DNA of 64,000 nucleotides from Bradyrhizobium sp. CB1015 (GTDB taxonomy: Bacteria > Pseudomonadota > Alphaproteobacteria > Rhizobiales > Xanthobacteraceae). This document shows positions 54,020-62,278 of this stretch, piece after piece; the stretch's first letter is position 1; each line of letters starts with the position of its first letter. The notes under the pieces are model-generated. The model ran no database searches. It saw nothing but the letters and a program-made list of their open reading frames with translations, and was not told where the DNA came from. The stretch is taken from NCBI RefSeq assembly GCF_025200925.1, contig NZ_CP104174.1, positions 248,001 through 312,000 of the forward strand, written 5' to 3'. Position numbers and translations under genes: made by a program.

Positions 54020-56062
54020 TTAAGGCTCTCGCCACCATGCGCCCCAACTTCGCAGCATCTTGCGCGGGTCGGATGGGTATGACGCGCGCAATGCAGCGAG
54101 TTCGTGAGTGTACTTCGCGACGTCGAGTTGGTCGTGTTGATTGAATCGAGCGCGGAGCTTCGCTTCGATATCGCCGCGCCGTTCAAGCTCGCGAAGACGA
54201 TCCAAATGTTCCACCAACTCCCAACCACTATCGATGGACTTCCAAACCTGATCCTGCAGTGCGCTTAGGAAGGGCATTAGGCCTTGATGTGCTCTGCGTT
54301 GCGCAGTCGGTGTTAAGGTCTTGGAAGATCCGCGCGCCCGAGCGCATTTCACGCCGGCGGCTACCGGCGCCTGCAAACGCCGCGGTATGTTGAGAAGGTC
54401 CGTCAACGGCGCAAAGTCTCCGCGTTCCGATTTGGCCAAGACCGACGGATCAAGGGAGCGGCTGAAGGCGCGGATTGACTGCCAATGAAACCTAGTTTGG
54501 CTCGTGGCATCCGTCCGGAAAGCGAAATGATAGCGTAGGACTTCCCGTCTTTGCTGACGGGCAACAAAGAATTTGCTCGCCCACCGCTGCGCTCTCTTTA
54601 TGAACTGGTACGGCATTGCAATAGCAATTCGCGTGACGAGCCGACCATACTCATCGGTTTCGTGTCGGTATTCCCAATGAAACCGGTCAGGGTCTTGCTC
54701 AGTCCCTATCCACCATTCCGATATCCGCATTCCCAATTGATGCGTGAATTGAGACACCAAATCGGCTCCACTCTCGTGGTCTCCTTGCGCGGTACCATGG
54801 TGATGAACCGTCGTGCGTACGTTGAAAGTCTGGCCGTAGTGCTGCATCAGAAACGATGCTGCGCGCCAATGCGGTTCGATCTTGCTCCAAGGAAGATAAC
54901 CGGCTTGGACCTCGGCACTACCAACACCAATTAGACGCTTTGACCCTTGCTTCTTCTGTTTGATACGGCGAATAGCCGTCGGTTTTCCCAATGCATCATT
55001 GGCCTTGGTGATCACCATCCTTAATTGAGGGTCCGTTATCGAATCTCGCGGCTCATATTTGTCAATCAGCCCCTGCCACAGGGAACCAAGATCCGCCTGC
55101 AACTCAACAGCACGCGATTCCAACAATGTTATGAGGCCAAGACGTGATGCTGCATCAGCGCCGTGCATCAGTAGGTCTCCACTTCGAATCTGCCTAATCT
55201 CGCTGAAGTAGCACTCAACGAGATAGCGGTGCAGCAGCGTCAACTTTCGCGTTGCATTCTCATCCCACGCTTGGATCACATCGATTTGCGCCTGCAGATC
55301 GCCACGACAAAGCGCGTCAAAGAATTCGTCGAGTTGGGACATGACATTGAGACCCAACATGCCCTTAACTGTCGATACGTCGACACGACCGTATGACGCA
55401 CATTTCTGCAGAGCACCAACCATGGACCGGACATGGCCCTTGAGCTCCGCATGAAGAACGATCAGGCCGTCTCGCTCGTACGGGATCTCCTCGGCTGAAC
55501 AGATCCTTGATAGATGTTGGACGGCAGCCTCAACGCCAATCAATTTTGTCTTGAATTCCGTCAGTCGTGAGAAAAGCGGCGGCGAGATGTGCTCTGGATT
55601 TGTCGTCAGTAAAATGAGCGACGATAAATGAGGCGTGTTTTCCGTGACGTTCAGCAACGCCTCGAACGCTTTTTTGGAGAGGCCTGCGACTTCATCGAGG
55701 ACATGCACTCGTTTTCGCGAAAGGAGAGGCGCTGTTTTGATTTGATCCAGCACGTCTCTAATGTCCTCGATTCTCGACCTCTCCCCACAGGGAACATAGT
55801 GGAAGTCGTAGTTGCGCTCTTTGGAGTATGAGGCGCACGCCTCACAGGTTCCGCACCATTCTCCGTCTTTTGGCGAAAGACAAAGCAAGCTGCGCGCATA
55901 AATGAGGCCCAGCGAGGTCTTTCCAGTTCCATGCGGCCCGGAGAGGAGAATAATCGATTGTTTGTCTCGGAAGCTTTGAGACCGAAGTTCGTCGGCTACC
56001 TTTTCTTGGCCCACTACGTCCGCATACCGTTTTGGACGGTACTTCTCAGTAAGATCGATCAT
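54020..56062 (-). CDS. DnaX-like clamp-loader AAA+ ATPase fused to an unrecognised C-terminal region
   Basis: 680 residues. Residues 1-235 are a DNA polymerase III gamma/tau-type AAA+ module: YRPKRYADVVGQE, Walker A GPHGTGKT (42-49), a complete zinc module (Cys61, 70, 73, 76), Walker B VHVLDE (119-124), sensor-1 LLTTNPEH and the SRL arginine finger at 165-167. Residues about 236-360 look like the collar domain. The region after about 390 is not DnaX. It has a strand-helix-strand-helix pattern (NVRTTVHHHG ... RHETDEYGRLVTRIAIAMP) that faintly recalls replication-initiator folds. It is divergent from a clamp-like gene, and the base composition is A/T-richer than the core. Confidence 0.8.
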   Translation of the reverse strand: MIDLTEKYRPKRYADVVGQEKVADELRSQSFRDKQSIILLSGPHGTGKTSLGLIYARSLLCLSPKDGEWCGTCEACASYSKERNYDFHYVPCGERSRIEDIRDVLDQIKTAPLLSRKRVHVLDEVAGLSKKAFEALLNVTENTPHLSSLILLTTNPEHISPPLFSRLTEFKTKLIGVEAAVQHLSRICSAEEIPYERDGLIVLHAELKGHVRSMVGALQKCASYGRVDVSTVKGMLGLNVMSQLDEFFDALCRGDLQAQIDVIQAWDENATRKLTLLHRYLVECYFSEIRQIRSGDLLMHGADAASRLGLITLLESRAVELQADLGSLWQGLIDKYEPRDSITDPQLRMVITKANDALGKPTAIRRIKQKKQGSKRLIGVGSAEVQAGYLPWSKIEPHWRAASFLMQHYGQTFNVRTTVHHHGTAQGDHESGADLVSQFTHQLGMRISEWWIGTEQDPDRFHWEYRHETDEYGRLVTRIAIAMPYQFIKRAQRWASKFFVARQQRREVLRYHFAFRTDATSQTRFHWQSIRAFSRSLDPSVLAKSERGDFAPLTDLLNIPRRLQAPVAAGVKCARARGSSKTLTPTAQRRAHQGLMPFLSALQDQVWKSIDSGWELVEHLDRLRELERRGDIEAKLRARFNQHDQLDVAKYTHELAALRASYPSDPRKMLRSWGAWWREP

Positions 56063-56149
56063 CTGTTATTCGCTTTTGACGGGCAGATTTTTTGGATTTT
56101 GCCAATATGATTCTGCTTTATAGGCTGCGAGCTTGAACTTTCCAGTGCA

Positions 56150-57424
56150 ATGGACGTAGCTGGACTCTATATTCCGGCGGAGCCAATCATGCTAATTTCG
56201 AATGAACTTGGTCCGTCAGATGACGCGGACCTTTCCGACTCTCAACTGTCGATGATTTTCTGGGTCGATCGTGACCCCAACTCGAAATACGAGCCCTTCA
56301 TCAAATTTGACGTCGATGCGCAGTCGTTTGGGCGACTACTCCACACTCTTGATCTCCCGCGCCGTCCCACCAACCAGCTCCATCTCCAAATCCGTCATGG
56401 TCGGTTGACCGCTCGCGTGACGGATGAAACCGGCACGCTATGGCTGGAAGGGTCGATCTCGCTGCTCGACGCTCTGACATCGGACGATCGCGAGTTCGCG
56501 ATCGTGACCGACCGATCTTATTTGACAAAGCTGGGGAAATTGCTTTTGGGTCGTTGGTCCTTTCGACTTGACCGAGCATCCCAAGAACTTAGCTGGACAA
56601 ACGAGGATTACCGGTCTCAATGCAAAGCCGTAGAAACGGCCTTGTTGCCGACATCACTTTTGACGAGGCGACACCGAATTTTTGGCAAGACTCTTAGTAC
56701 TTGCTTACACGATGCGACCGTGCTGCGGCAGCGCCGTATTTCAGATGAGCGAACGTATCATGGCGCACGGATCTGGAATGGCTTTGCGATGGGCGGACAC
56801 ATCCAGGGCCTCTCGCAGATCGCCAGCAATGAGATCCCAAAAGAATTGGACATTGTGGTGCCTCATTCTCAACTGGCTAACGCCATTCACGTTCTGCGAG
56901 CTATGAACGGAGAGGCATGGGTCGACACCCAGAACGGCGCCGTCATGATTGAGAATGCCACCACTAGATTAAAGGGAGGATGGTCTGACTCCGACACAAA
57001 TTTGCCAAGGGAGCTGGCTGGCGCCTTCGATCGGCATGATCCCGTCATCACCTTACACATCAGGTCTGACTTGCTTTGCTCGAAATTTACGCTGCTGGGC
57101 GCCTTCTCGAAAGAGCTTCAGACGGTTCGCTTCGATGTTGAGGCAGACAGCACCGAAGATGCACACGCAAAATTGTCGATCACAGCGGTGTTCGGCGCTC
57201 TTCCCTGGAACATCAAAATTTCTGCGCGGATGGAGCCAACCACGGCTGATTTTGCCGACGCACTGAAAAACCTGCGGTTTAGTGTCAGCGATCTCGATAA
57301 GGCCACGTCAGCTCTGCCCGCGTCTACCGAAGTCAAGCTGCAGTTCAGCGCACGCGCCTTGATGCTTTCGGCCGACCACTCCGGGATCATCAGAAGGACT
57401 CTGCTTGTCCCATCGTCGAGTTGA
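56150..57424 (+). CDS. Putative divergent DNA sliding clamp (DnaN-like)
   Basis: 424 residues with no standard name. Length and strand-rich three-part layout fit a beta clamp. Residues 178-290 resemble DnaN domain 2: a helix LSTCLHDAT, then VVPHSQLANAIHVLR (compare DnaN VIVPRKGVIELMRML), a GAVMIENATTRLKGGW stretch, and NLPREL where DnaN has its FPDYRRVLP loop. The end, SADHSGIIRRTLLVPSSS, is like the DnaN C-terminus. The neighbouring clamp-loader gene supports this. The start is ATG 56150, and ATG 56189 has a better ribosome site (GGAG). It is an inference, not a motif-proven call. Confidence 0.5.
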   Translation: MDVAGLYIPAEPIMLISNELGPSDDADLSDSQLSMIFWVDRDPNSKYEPFIKFDVDAQSFGRLLHTLDLPRRPTNQLHLQIRHGRLTARVTDETGTLWLEGSISLLDALTSDDREFAIVTDRSYLTKLGKLLLGRWSFRLDRASQELSWTNEDYRSQCKAVETALLPTSLLTRRHRIFGKTLSTCLHDATVLRQRRISDERTYHGARIWNGFAMGGHIQGLSQIASNEIPKELDIVVPHSQLANAIHVLRAMNGEAWVDTQNGAVMIENATTRLKGGWSDSDTNLPRELAGAFDRHDPVITLHIRSDLLCSKFTLLGAFSKELQTVRFDVEADSTEDAHAKLSITAVFGALPWNIKISARMEPTTADFADALKNLRFSVSDLDKATSALPASTEVKLQFSARALMLSADHSGIIRRTLLVPSSS

Positions 57425-57634
57425 GCATAACGCCGGCTAGCGAGCGGCCGATTTCAGCTTTATTGGACAGGGTCATCACTGCTCCGTCAATGTGGAGCCT
57501 GTGTAGCGGCTCTGAACTTTGACCCCTATCGGCGCCCAACTGTGGTCCCAGATCGACGCTGATTTCCTTCGCAGCGGCAAGAGCTTCAAACGCCGTGGAT
57601 GGGGTCAGGGTTGGAAGCCTCTTGGAGGCAAATG

Positions 57635-57832
57635 CTACGGCGGTTCACAGGCCTGAATCGAATACACTCGCTCAGACCTCGTCGCATCTGCCGCCTGGTT
57701 GCGGACGATGAACAAGATTGCGTCGGCGCCCCTCTTAGACGCTTCTTCAACTTCGAAACACCAGACAATCGGCCAAGTTAGGTTCCGCCTTATACAAAGT
57801 ATTGCGTTAGTCTCGGATTGAGGTCGAACCGA
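57635..57832 (-). pseudogene. Decayed fragment, possibly of a nucleoside 2-deoxyribosyltransferase- or TIR-like gene
   Basis: In one minus-strand frame the segment reads NLTWPIVWCFEVEEASKRGA then DAILFIVRNQAADATRS, stopping at TAG 57637-57635. Just upstream in another frame is FDLNPRLTQYFV. Together they resemble the (F)NPxxxxW...E.E...ADxxLFVI pattern of deoxyribosyltransferase-2 proteins, with a frameshift and no start. The rest of the 680-nt gap between 57424 and 58104 shows no gene. Confidence 0.3.
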
Positions 57833-57939
57833 TGCGACCAGGCTACTAGAGCGTTAGCTGGTGGACGCCGTGTTCGGTCCGCAAAACGCTATAGGGGTAT
57901 CCGCATTTTGTCGGCCACTGTCCTGTCAACGGCTACTGA

Positions 57940-58100
57940 CCGCCCCCTATATTATCCTACTCCCTCTCTCCACCTGACGCGCTGACCATCCGCAGCTCAC
58001 TCCAATCGGAGACTTATCTCACTCTGCGGCTGTCTTATCCACCAAACTACTCACCTCTATCCACTATCACTCATCGCTATCCTGCTCTCTCGGAGATAAT
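57940..58100 (+). promoter_or_regulatory. Pyrimidine-rich leader before the 103-residue gene
   Basis: About 150 nt that is strongly C/T-biased on the plus strand, with repeated CTATCC/CTCTC/ATCAC words, preceded by TATATTATCC (a possible -10). It ends in a good ribosome site, CGGAGATAATCCC, before ATG 58104. No hairpin-terminator structure is obvious. Confidence 0.4.
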
Positions 58101-58103
58101 CCC

Positions 58104-58415
58104 ATGGCAACGGACACCCCTTATGAAACACTGCTCGCCATGAAGCGGCTGAAAGCTGAAGGTATCTGGTACAAAAAGCTTACGCCCTTCCACCTCAAAG
58201 TCGATCGCTACAATTTTTGGCCAAAGCGTGGGACAATTCATATCGACGGAGAAACATCGCCTGTTCCCCAGCGCGGCCTGGAAAAGTTTGTTAGGCTCAT
58301 AAAGACGGATGCGGTTGTCATGGATCGCCTCCGCCACAACGCTGATGAGTTGCGCCCAAAAGCACACATCGATACAGATGTCGAAGCAGTTTCGATTAAG
58401 CTGTCTGAAGCTTGA
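58104..58415 (+). CDS. Hypothetical protein, 103 residues
   Basis: Starts MATDTPYETLLAMKRLKAEG and continues IWYKKLTPFHLKVDRYNFWP, ending VEAVSIKLSEA. It is basic in the middle, with aromatic clusters. There is no family I recognise. A strong GGAG site 8 nt before ATG and a long leader support expression. The next gene (nuclease) begins 240 nt later on the same strand. Confidence 0.6.
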   Translation: MATDTPYETLLAMKRLKAEGIWYKKLTPFHLKVDRYNFWPKRGTIHIDGETSPVPQRGLEKFVRLIKTDAVVMDRLRHNADELRPKAHIDTDVEAVSIKLSEA

Positions 58416-58656
58416 GGCGAATTCGATCTTGCTAACTTGCTGTTATAAGCACTCAAATCGCCACAGCCGCCAAGTAACGACTTCGTAGCGCTCATCAAGC
58501 GCTACTCATGGTGACCAGTTCCGTAGCCGCGCATGCGGCGCTCCTGCCACCTTTCTTAGATTTCACGATTCGCTTTGAGTTCGGCGATTCTTGCTGCGTG
58601 TCGCAAGAACTCCTGTCTGCGCCTGAATCTCCCGCATAGTTTCGCAGGAGCCCTTC

Positions 58657-59820
58657 ATGACCGCCATCACGTATACCAAGTTCACTTCTTTGCCGCGCGT
58701 ACCACTCGTCCCGGACGAAATCGTCCGCCGTAACAACGTATTCTTCGAAATCGACACGCGCTTCCGCCGCGCCGCTCGCCTTCTTCAATGCCTGTGGCTG
58801 AGAGATCGCGAGATCCCCACCGGTCAGCACGTTCGCGGCGATGGCGACGACGCCGTCACCATGGAGCTTCATTCATACCTCAGCCGTGACGCTGCGCGTG
58901 CCGGGCGGAATTTCCTCTCGCCAGAAATCCATGCCCTCGTTCGTCGCGAGTTGCTGATGCGGGAGGAAGGCGCCGCCATCGACGAAGATCGACTGTTTGG
59001 CAACGCCCTCAGCTCCATGCCGCTGACCTTTAACCTGTTTGGGCCGATGGCCCTCGACCTCAAGCTTGCCACAGCCGCCCTGCGTCAGCTGCTGCCAGGC
59101 TTCGTTCATGAGGTGACAGGTTTCATCTTCGAGCACTCACCCGGCCGTCGCCAAGAACGTTTTCTCAATGACGGCACTGCCTTCGATCTCGCCATCCGCG
59201 TCATCACGCCTGAGCGTGAAGATGGGACTATCTTCGTCGAGACAAAATATTCCGAAGACATGAGCGGACCCGCGGCTAGGCTCCGGGATCGCTACGACGA
59301 AGTTTGCCGCTCCGTCGGTCTCTTCGTCGACCCGGACAGCCCGACGCTCCGTTCGTTGGCGCTGGAGCAGCTTTGGCGTGAGCATATGCTAGCCCAACTG
59401 ACCGTCGACCAAGGCCTCACGCCCCGGGCCATGTTCATTGCCATCGGCCCTCGGCTCAATCGCAGGGTCATGGCCGCCTTTCGAGTCTACGAAAACGAAC
59501 TGATCGATGCCGACGACCAAGACGCCAACCGTGTCGCATTCCAAGCTTTCACACTGGAACGCTTCATCGACGCCCTTGCCGAGTCCGGCGCCGATGGCCT
59601 CGCTCGCGATCTGTGGGGTCGCTACTGCGACTTCGAGCGTGTCTATCACCTCGCCTTGGGCGAATACCTCGAACAGCCCTCCGGCCAAGCCATCGCAGCG
59701 CCGCTTACCGCGCCTTCATCGAAAGACGTCGACGCCTCACCTCAAAAGGTCACGACGAGAGCGACGGACAAGCGCGCAACGAAAAGCAGGGCTCAAAAGG
59801 CCGCGGGAGGGTCCCAGTGA
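58657..59820 (+). CDS. PD-(D/E)XK nuclease, PGN_0703-like putative restriction endonuclease
   Basis: 387 residues. An N-terminal region with FLSPEIHALVRRELL and SSMPLTFNLFGPMALDLKLA precedes a restriction-like nuclease core: Glu159 in FEHSPGR, Asp177 in TAFDLAIRV and Glu195-x-Lys197 in TIFVETKYSE. The C-terminal 40 residues are Thr/Lys/Arg-rich and likely disordered. GGAG lies before ATG 58657. The stop overlaps the DUF2958 GTG (GTGA), so the two are co-translated. No methyltransferase partner is seen nearby. The target and role are unknown. Confidence 0.75.
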   Translation: MTAITYTKFTSLPRVPLVPDEIVRRNNVFFEIDTRFRRAARLLQCLWLRDREIPTGQHVRGDGDDAVTMELHSYLSRDAARAGRNFLSPEIHALVRRELLMREEGAAIDEDRLFGNALSSMPLTFNLFGPMALDLKLATAALRQLLPGFVHEVTGFIFEHSPGRRQERFLNDGTAFDLAIRVITPEREDGTIFVETKYSEDMSGPAARLRDRYDEVCRSVGLFVDPDSPTLRSLALEQLWREHMLAQLTVDQGLTPRAMFIAIGPRLNRRVMAAFRVYENELIDADDQDANRVAFQAFTLERFIDALAESGADGLARDLWGRYCDFERVYHLALGEYLEQPSGQAIAAPLTAPSSKDVDASPQKVTTRATDKRATKSRAQKAAGGSQ

Positions 59821-60158
59821 AGACGGGCTCCCTGCTGACAGTCTCCGACCGCGTCGAGCTTCTCGTGAACGCTCTTCATCCGGACACCGATCACTTGCCT
59901 GTGGTGAAGCTATTTACGCCAGATGGCGGCGCGACATGGCTTCTCACCGAATGCGATCCGGATGAACCGGATCTGCTGTTCGGTCTCTGCGATCTCGGCC
60001 TTGGCTGTCCCGAGCTCGGCTACGTCAGCCTTGCGGAAATCATGGAGGTCCGAGGTCGCCTCGGACTTCCGGTCGAGCGAGACCTTCATTTCGTCGCGGA
60101 CAAGCCACTCTCAGCTTATGCCGACGAAGCGCGGGCCAAGGGACGGATCGTGACCTGA
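59817..60158 (+). CDS. DUF2958 domain protein
   Basis: 113 residues. The diagnostic core is VKLFTPDGGATWLLTECDPD followed by LFGLCDLGLGCPELGYVSLA and LPVERDLHF. Family function is unknown. Such genes are typical cargo of conjugative plasmids and integrative elements in proteobacteria, which supports mobile origin of this region. GTG 59817 overlaps the nuclease stop. A longer in-frame start at 59613 is inside the nuclease gene and is rejected. Confidence 0.9.
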   Translation: MKTGSLLTVSDRVELLVNALHPDTDHLPVVKLFTPDGGATWLLTECDPDEPDLLFGLCDLGLGCPELGYVSLAEIMEVRGRLGLPVERDLHFVADKPLSAYADEARAKGRIVT

Positions 60159-60375
60159 GCCGACGCACCATGCGGAGTGAAATGCAGGTCGGACTCACAA
60201 GAGCTACGGCTGTTGCCTTCGATGGCAGCAGCCGGGGAGCGGTACACCTCGGTACCTCTCCATTTGCAAACGACTTTCGTGCGAATCTTCCCAGAGCAGC
60301 GACGAGGGGTACCGGCACGTGAGGGACTTTGAAAACGTGACGTAGCCTGATGACTTGCAAGGTGCGAAAGCCAAA

Positions 60376-60418
60376 GAGCCCCCCGTCGATCGCCGTCGAT
60401 CGGGGGGCTCTCTTTTTT
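60376..60418 (+). terminator. Strong rho-independent terminator
   Basis: A 10-bp stem GAGCCCCCCG / CGGGGGGCTC with a 15-nt loop containing two GTCGATC words, followed by TCTTTTTT. It is 218 nt after the DUF2958 stop with no gene between, so either a long 3' UTR or a small RNA ends here. Between this and 60614 nothing is seen. Confidence 0.85.
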
Positions 60419-60613
60419 ACGCCCATGAGGCTGCCTCGCGCTCTTCTCGCAGCCCCGCAATTTCTTTGGCCCCCGTCTGAATATCAAGGCAGTGGATCGG
60501 ACGGGGCATTTCACTAGGAATACCTGGCTCGCCAACTTGGCCCGGACCTTCGTCAACGACAGAGTTCGGCACGGTCCGCTCACGCAGCGTCACATTGCGG
60601 GAGACCAAACCCT

Positions 60614-61027
60614 ATGAAAACTATCCTCTCAATAGCCCCCGTCGTTACCCTTGCCTCTCTGCTTGCGGGCTGCGGCAAGTCAGAGGTTTGCAGCGACCCA
60701 GACGTGCTGGCAACCGTTAAGCAACTGTTCGAGGAGCAGGAGTTCGGAAAGTTCTATAAGATGCCGCCCGGCATCGTTCTTGTGAGAGATAAGTCGGCAA
60801 CCCACCTGTCGACGGATCCGAACAACCAGATCGCTCGATGCTCAGTTATTATCACGATCGACCTCTTCGAGATGCTCAAGAAGGTCCAGGGATACTCGGA
60901 TGAGCAGATCGCGGCGGTGAGAGTGAAAGCACAAAGCACGGGGCAGAATGCGGCCCCAGACTCTCTCATCAACTATTCGGTTCAGTCCATGGCGTCGGGA
61001 GAGTACTATGTCATGATGCTACCATAG
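60614..61027 (+). CDS. Hypothetical lipoprotein, 137 residues
   Basis: A lipoprotein signal MKTILSIAPVVTLASLLAGC with lipobox LAGC (Cys20), then a soluble domain of about 117 residues with two more cysteines (SEVCSDPD, ARCSVIIT). Likely membrane-tethered in the periplasm. No family is recognised. It stands alone after a strong terminator and is followed by a 136-nt gap. Confidence 0.7.
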   Translation: MKTILSIAPVVTLASLLAGCGKSEVCSDPDVLATVKQLFEEQEFGKFYKMPPGIVLVRDKSATHLSTDPNNQIARCSVIITIDLFEMLKKVQGYSDEQIAAVRVKAQSTGQNAAPDSLINYSVQSMASGEYYVMMLP

Positions 61028-61163
61028 GGAAAATTAGCCTGGATCAGACGCTGTTCTCGCACGTTTCCGGCGTCCGGCGGTCATTACCGCGAGCTGACCG
61101 AGATGCTCCTTCATCAATAGCAACGCACGCCGCACGGTCATAGCTGACGAGACCAGTGGGAGC

Positions 61164-62183
61164 ATGAGAATGGACTGGTTCACGCGCATCACCGGCTTCA
61201 ATGAAAGCACGTACGCCGCTACACGCGCGCAGCTTGAGGTGCACGGCAGTACTCTCCGCTCCAAGGCCAACGGCTGCAGCTATGGAATCGGCGAGTTCGA
61301 GCTGGCATCGCTCGACGACCTGCGCGCCCGAGTAGCCGGTGGCACCGGCGCCGCAGGCCAGGCTCGCGTGCGGATCGTTACCGGCGACGTGCGCAAGATG
61401 CACCAGGTGCCCGAGTATGCAGGTGCGCTGTTCCAAGTTGCCAGCCAGTTCAATTCTCTGGAGATGATCAGCCCCAGCGTGACGCCCGAGGATGGCGTCA
61501 CGCGCTACGAGCACGACCGCACGCAGGGCCCGGCGTGCGCCGTGGCAGCGGGCGCGGCGACGATCTACCGCAACTACTTTGCGCCCGTGGGCGACCAGAT
61601 CGGCCAGACGGTACAGCGCCAACTTGACGGCCTTGCGGATGTCGGCGCCGAGTTGAGCGCCCAATTGGTCCGACCCGTCACCGATCTCTGGGAGTGGCGC
61701 AATGGCTATGCTCTCTGCACGCGCCAGGGCCTGGACCTGATCACGGATCATCTGCGAGGCATGGGCCCCAGACTGGCTGATGCGCTTGCCGGCAAGCTGC
61801 GCATCGGCATTCATCGCGACGTCGAGGTGACGGATGCGCCGAGCGCACCAAGGCCTGTAGTGAGCCAGGCTTTCTGCTCAGCGTTGCCCGTCGCGTACGG
61901 CAGTGTGCCGCAGCAACACTGGGCAGCATTCGCACAGTTGGTGCTCGATGCCGCCTATGAGGCAACGATGCTTGAGGCAGTGATCAACTGCCGGCGCGGG
62001 GCATCGAACATTCTGTTGCTCACATTCCTTGGCGGCGGGGCGTTCGGCAACGCGCCCGAGTGGATTCATGCTGCCATCAAGCGCGCCGTGATCAAAATAC
62101 AGGGCTTCGACCTGGATGTGCGGCTGATAAGCTATGGCGAGCCATCGGTTCAGACACGCGAGCTGGTGAAGGAACTGGCTTAG
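61164..62183 (+). CDS. Uncharacterised protein with macrodomain-like features
   Basis: 339 residues. Conserved-looking blocks are LFQVASQFNSLEM, GVTRYEHDRTQGPACAVAAG then AATIYRNYF, and a late TFLGGGAFGNAPEWIHAAI. The N/Q-rich first block, the GPACA loop and the GGGxFGN loop recall ADP-ribose-binding macrodomain/PARG proteins. If so, it may bind or remove ADP-ribose. GGGAG precedes ATG 61164, and ATG 61170 is an alternative. The gene is more GC-rich than its neighbours. The function is inferred only. Confidence 0.6.
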   Translation: MRMDWFTRITGFNESTYAATRAQLEVHGSTLRSKANGCSYGIGEFELASLDDLRARVAGGTGAAGQARVRIVTGDVRKMHQVPEYAGALFQVASQFNSLEMISPSVTPEDGVTRYEHDRTQGPACAVAAGAATIYRNYFAPVGDQIGQTVQRQLDGLADVGAELSAQLVRPVTDLWEWRNGYALCTRQGLDLITDHLRGMGPRLADALAGKLRIGIHRDVEVTDAPSAPRPVVSQAFCSALPVAYGSVPQQHWAAFAQLVLDAAYEATMLEAVINCRRGASNILLLTFLGGGAFGNAPEWIHAAIKRAVIKIQGFDLDVRLISYGEPSVQTRELVKELA

Positions 62184-62217
62184 TTTGTTCGGGTGTATCT
62201 GGAAGCGCTTCGATCAA

Positions 62218-62278
62218 GTGCTGCCTAGGAAAGGGTTGGGGCTCGATCCGTCAAACTATAGCAAAAACAAGGACTTAC
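62218..62278. repeat. Possible attachment-site remnant, right copy
   Basis: Counterpart of 52870-52930, 35 nt after the macrodomain-like gene. The minus strand reads GATCGAGCCC...CCCTTTCCTAGGCAGCA, again like a tRNA T-arm and acceptor end. Confidence 0.4.

Noticed and set aside
59613..60158. Long form of the DUF2958 protein starting inside the nuclease gene
   Set aside because: Residues before the GTG at 59817 have no family similarity and overlap a real gene in another frame.
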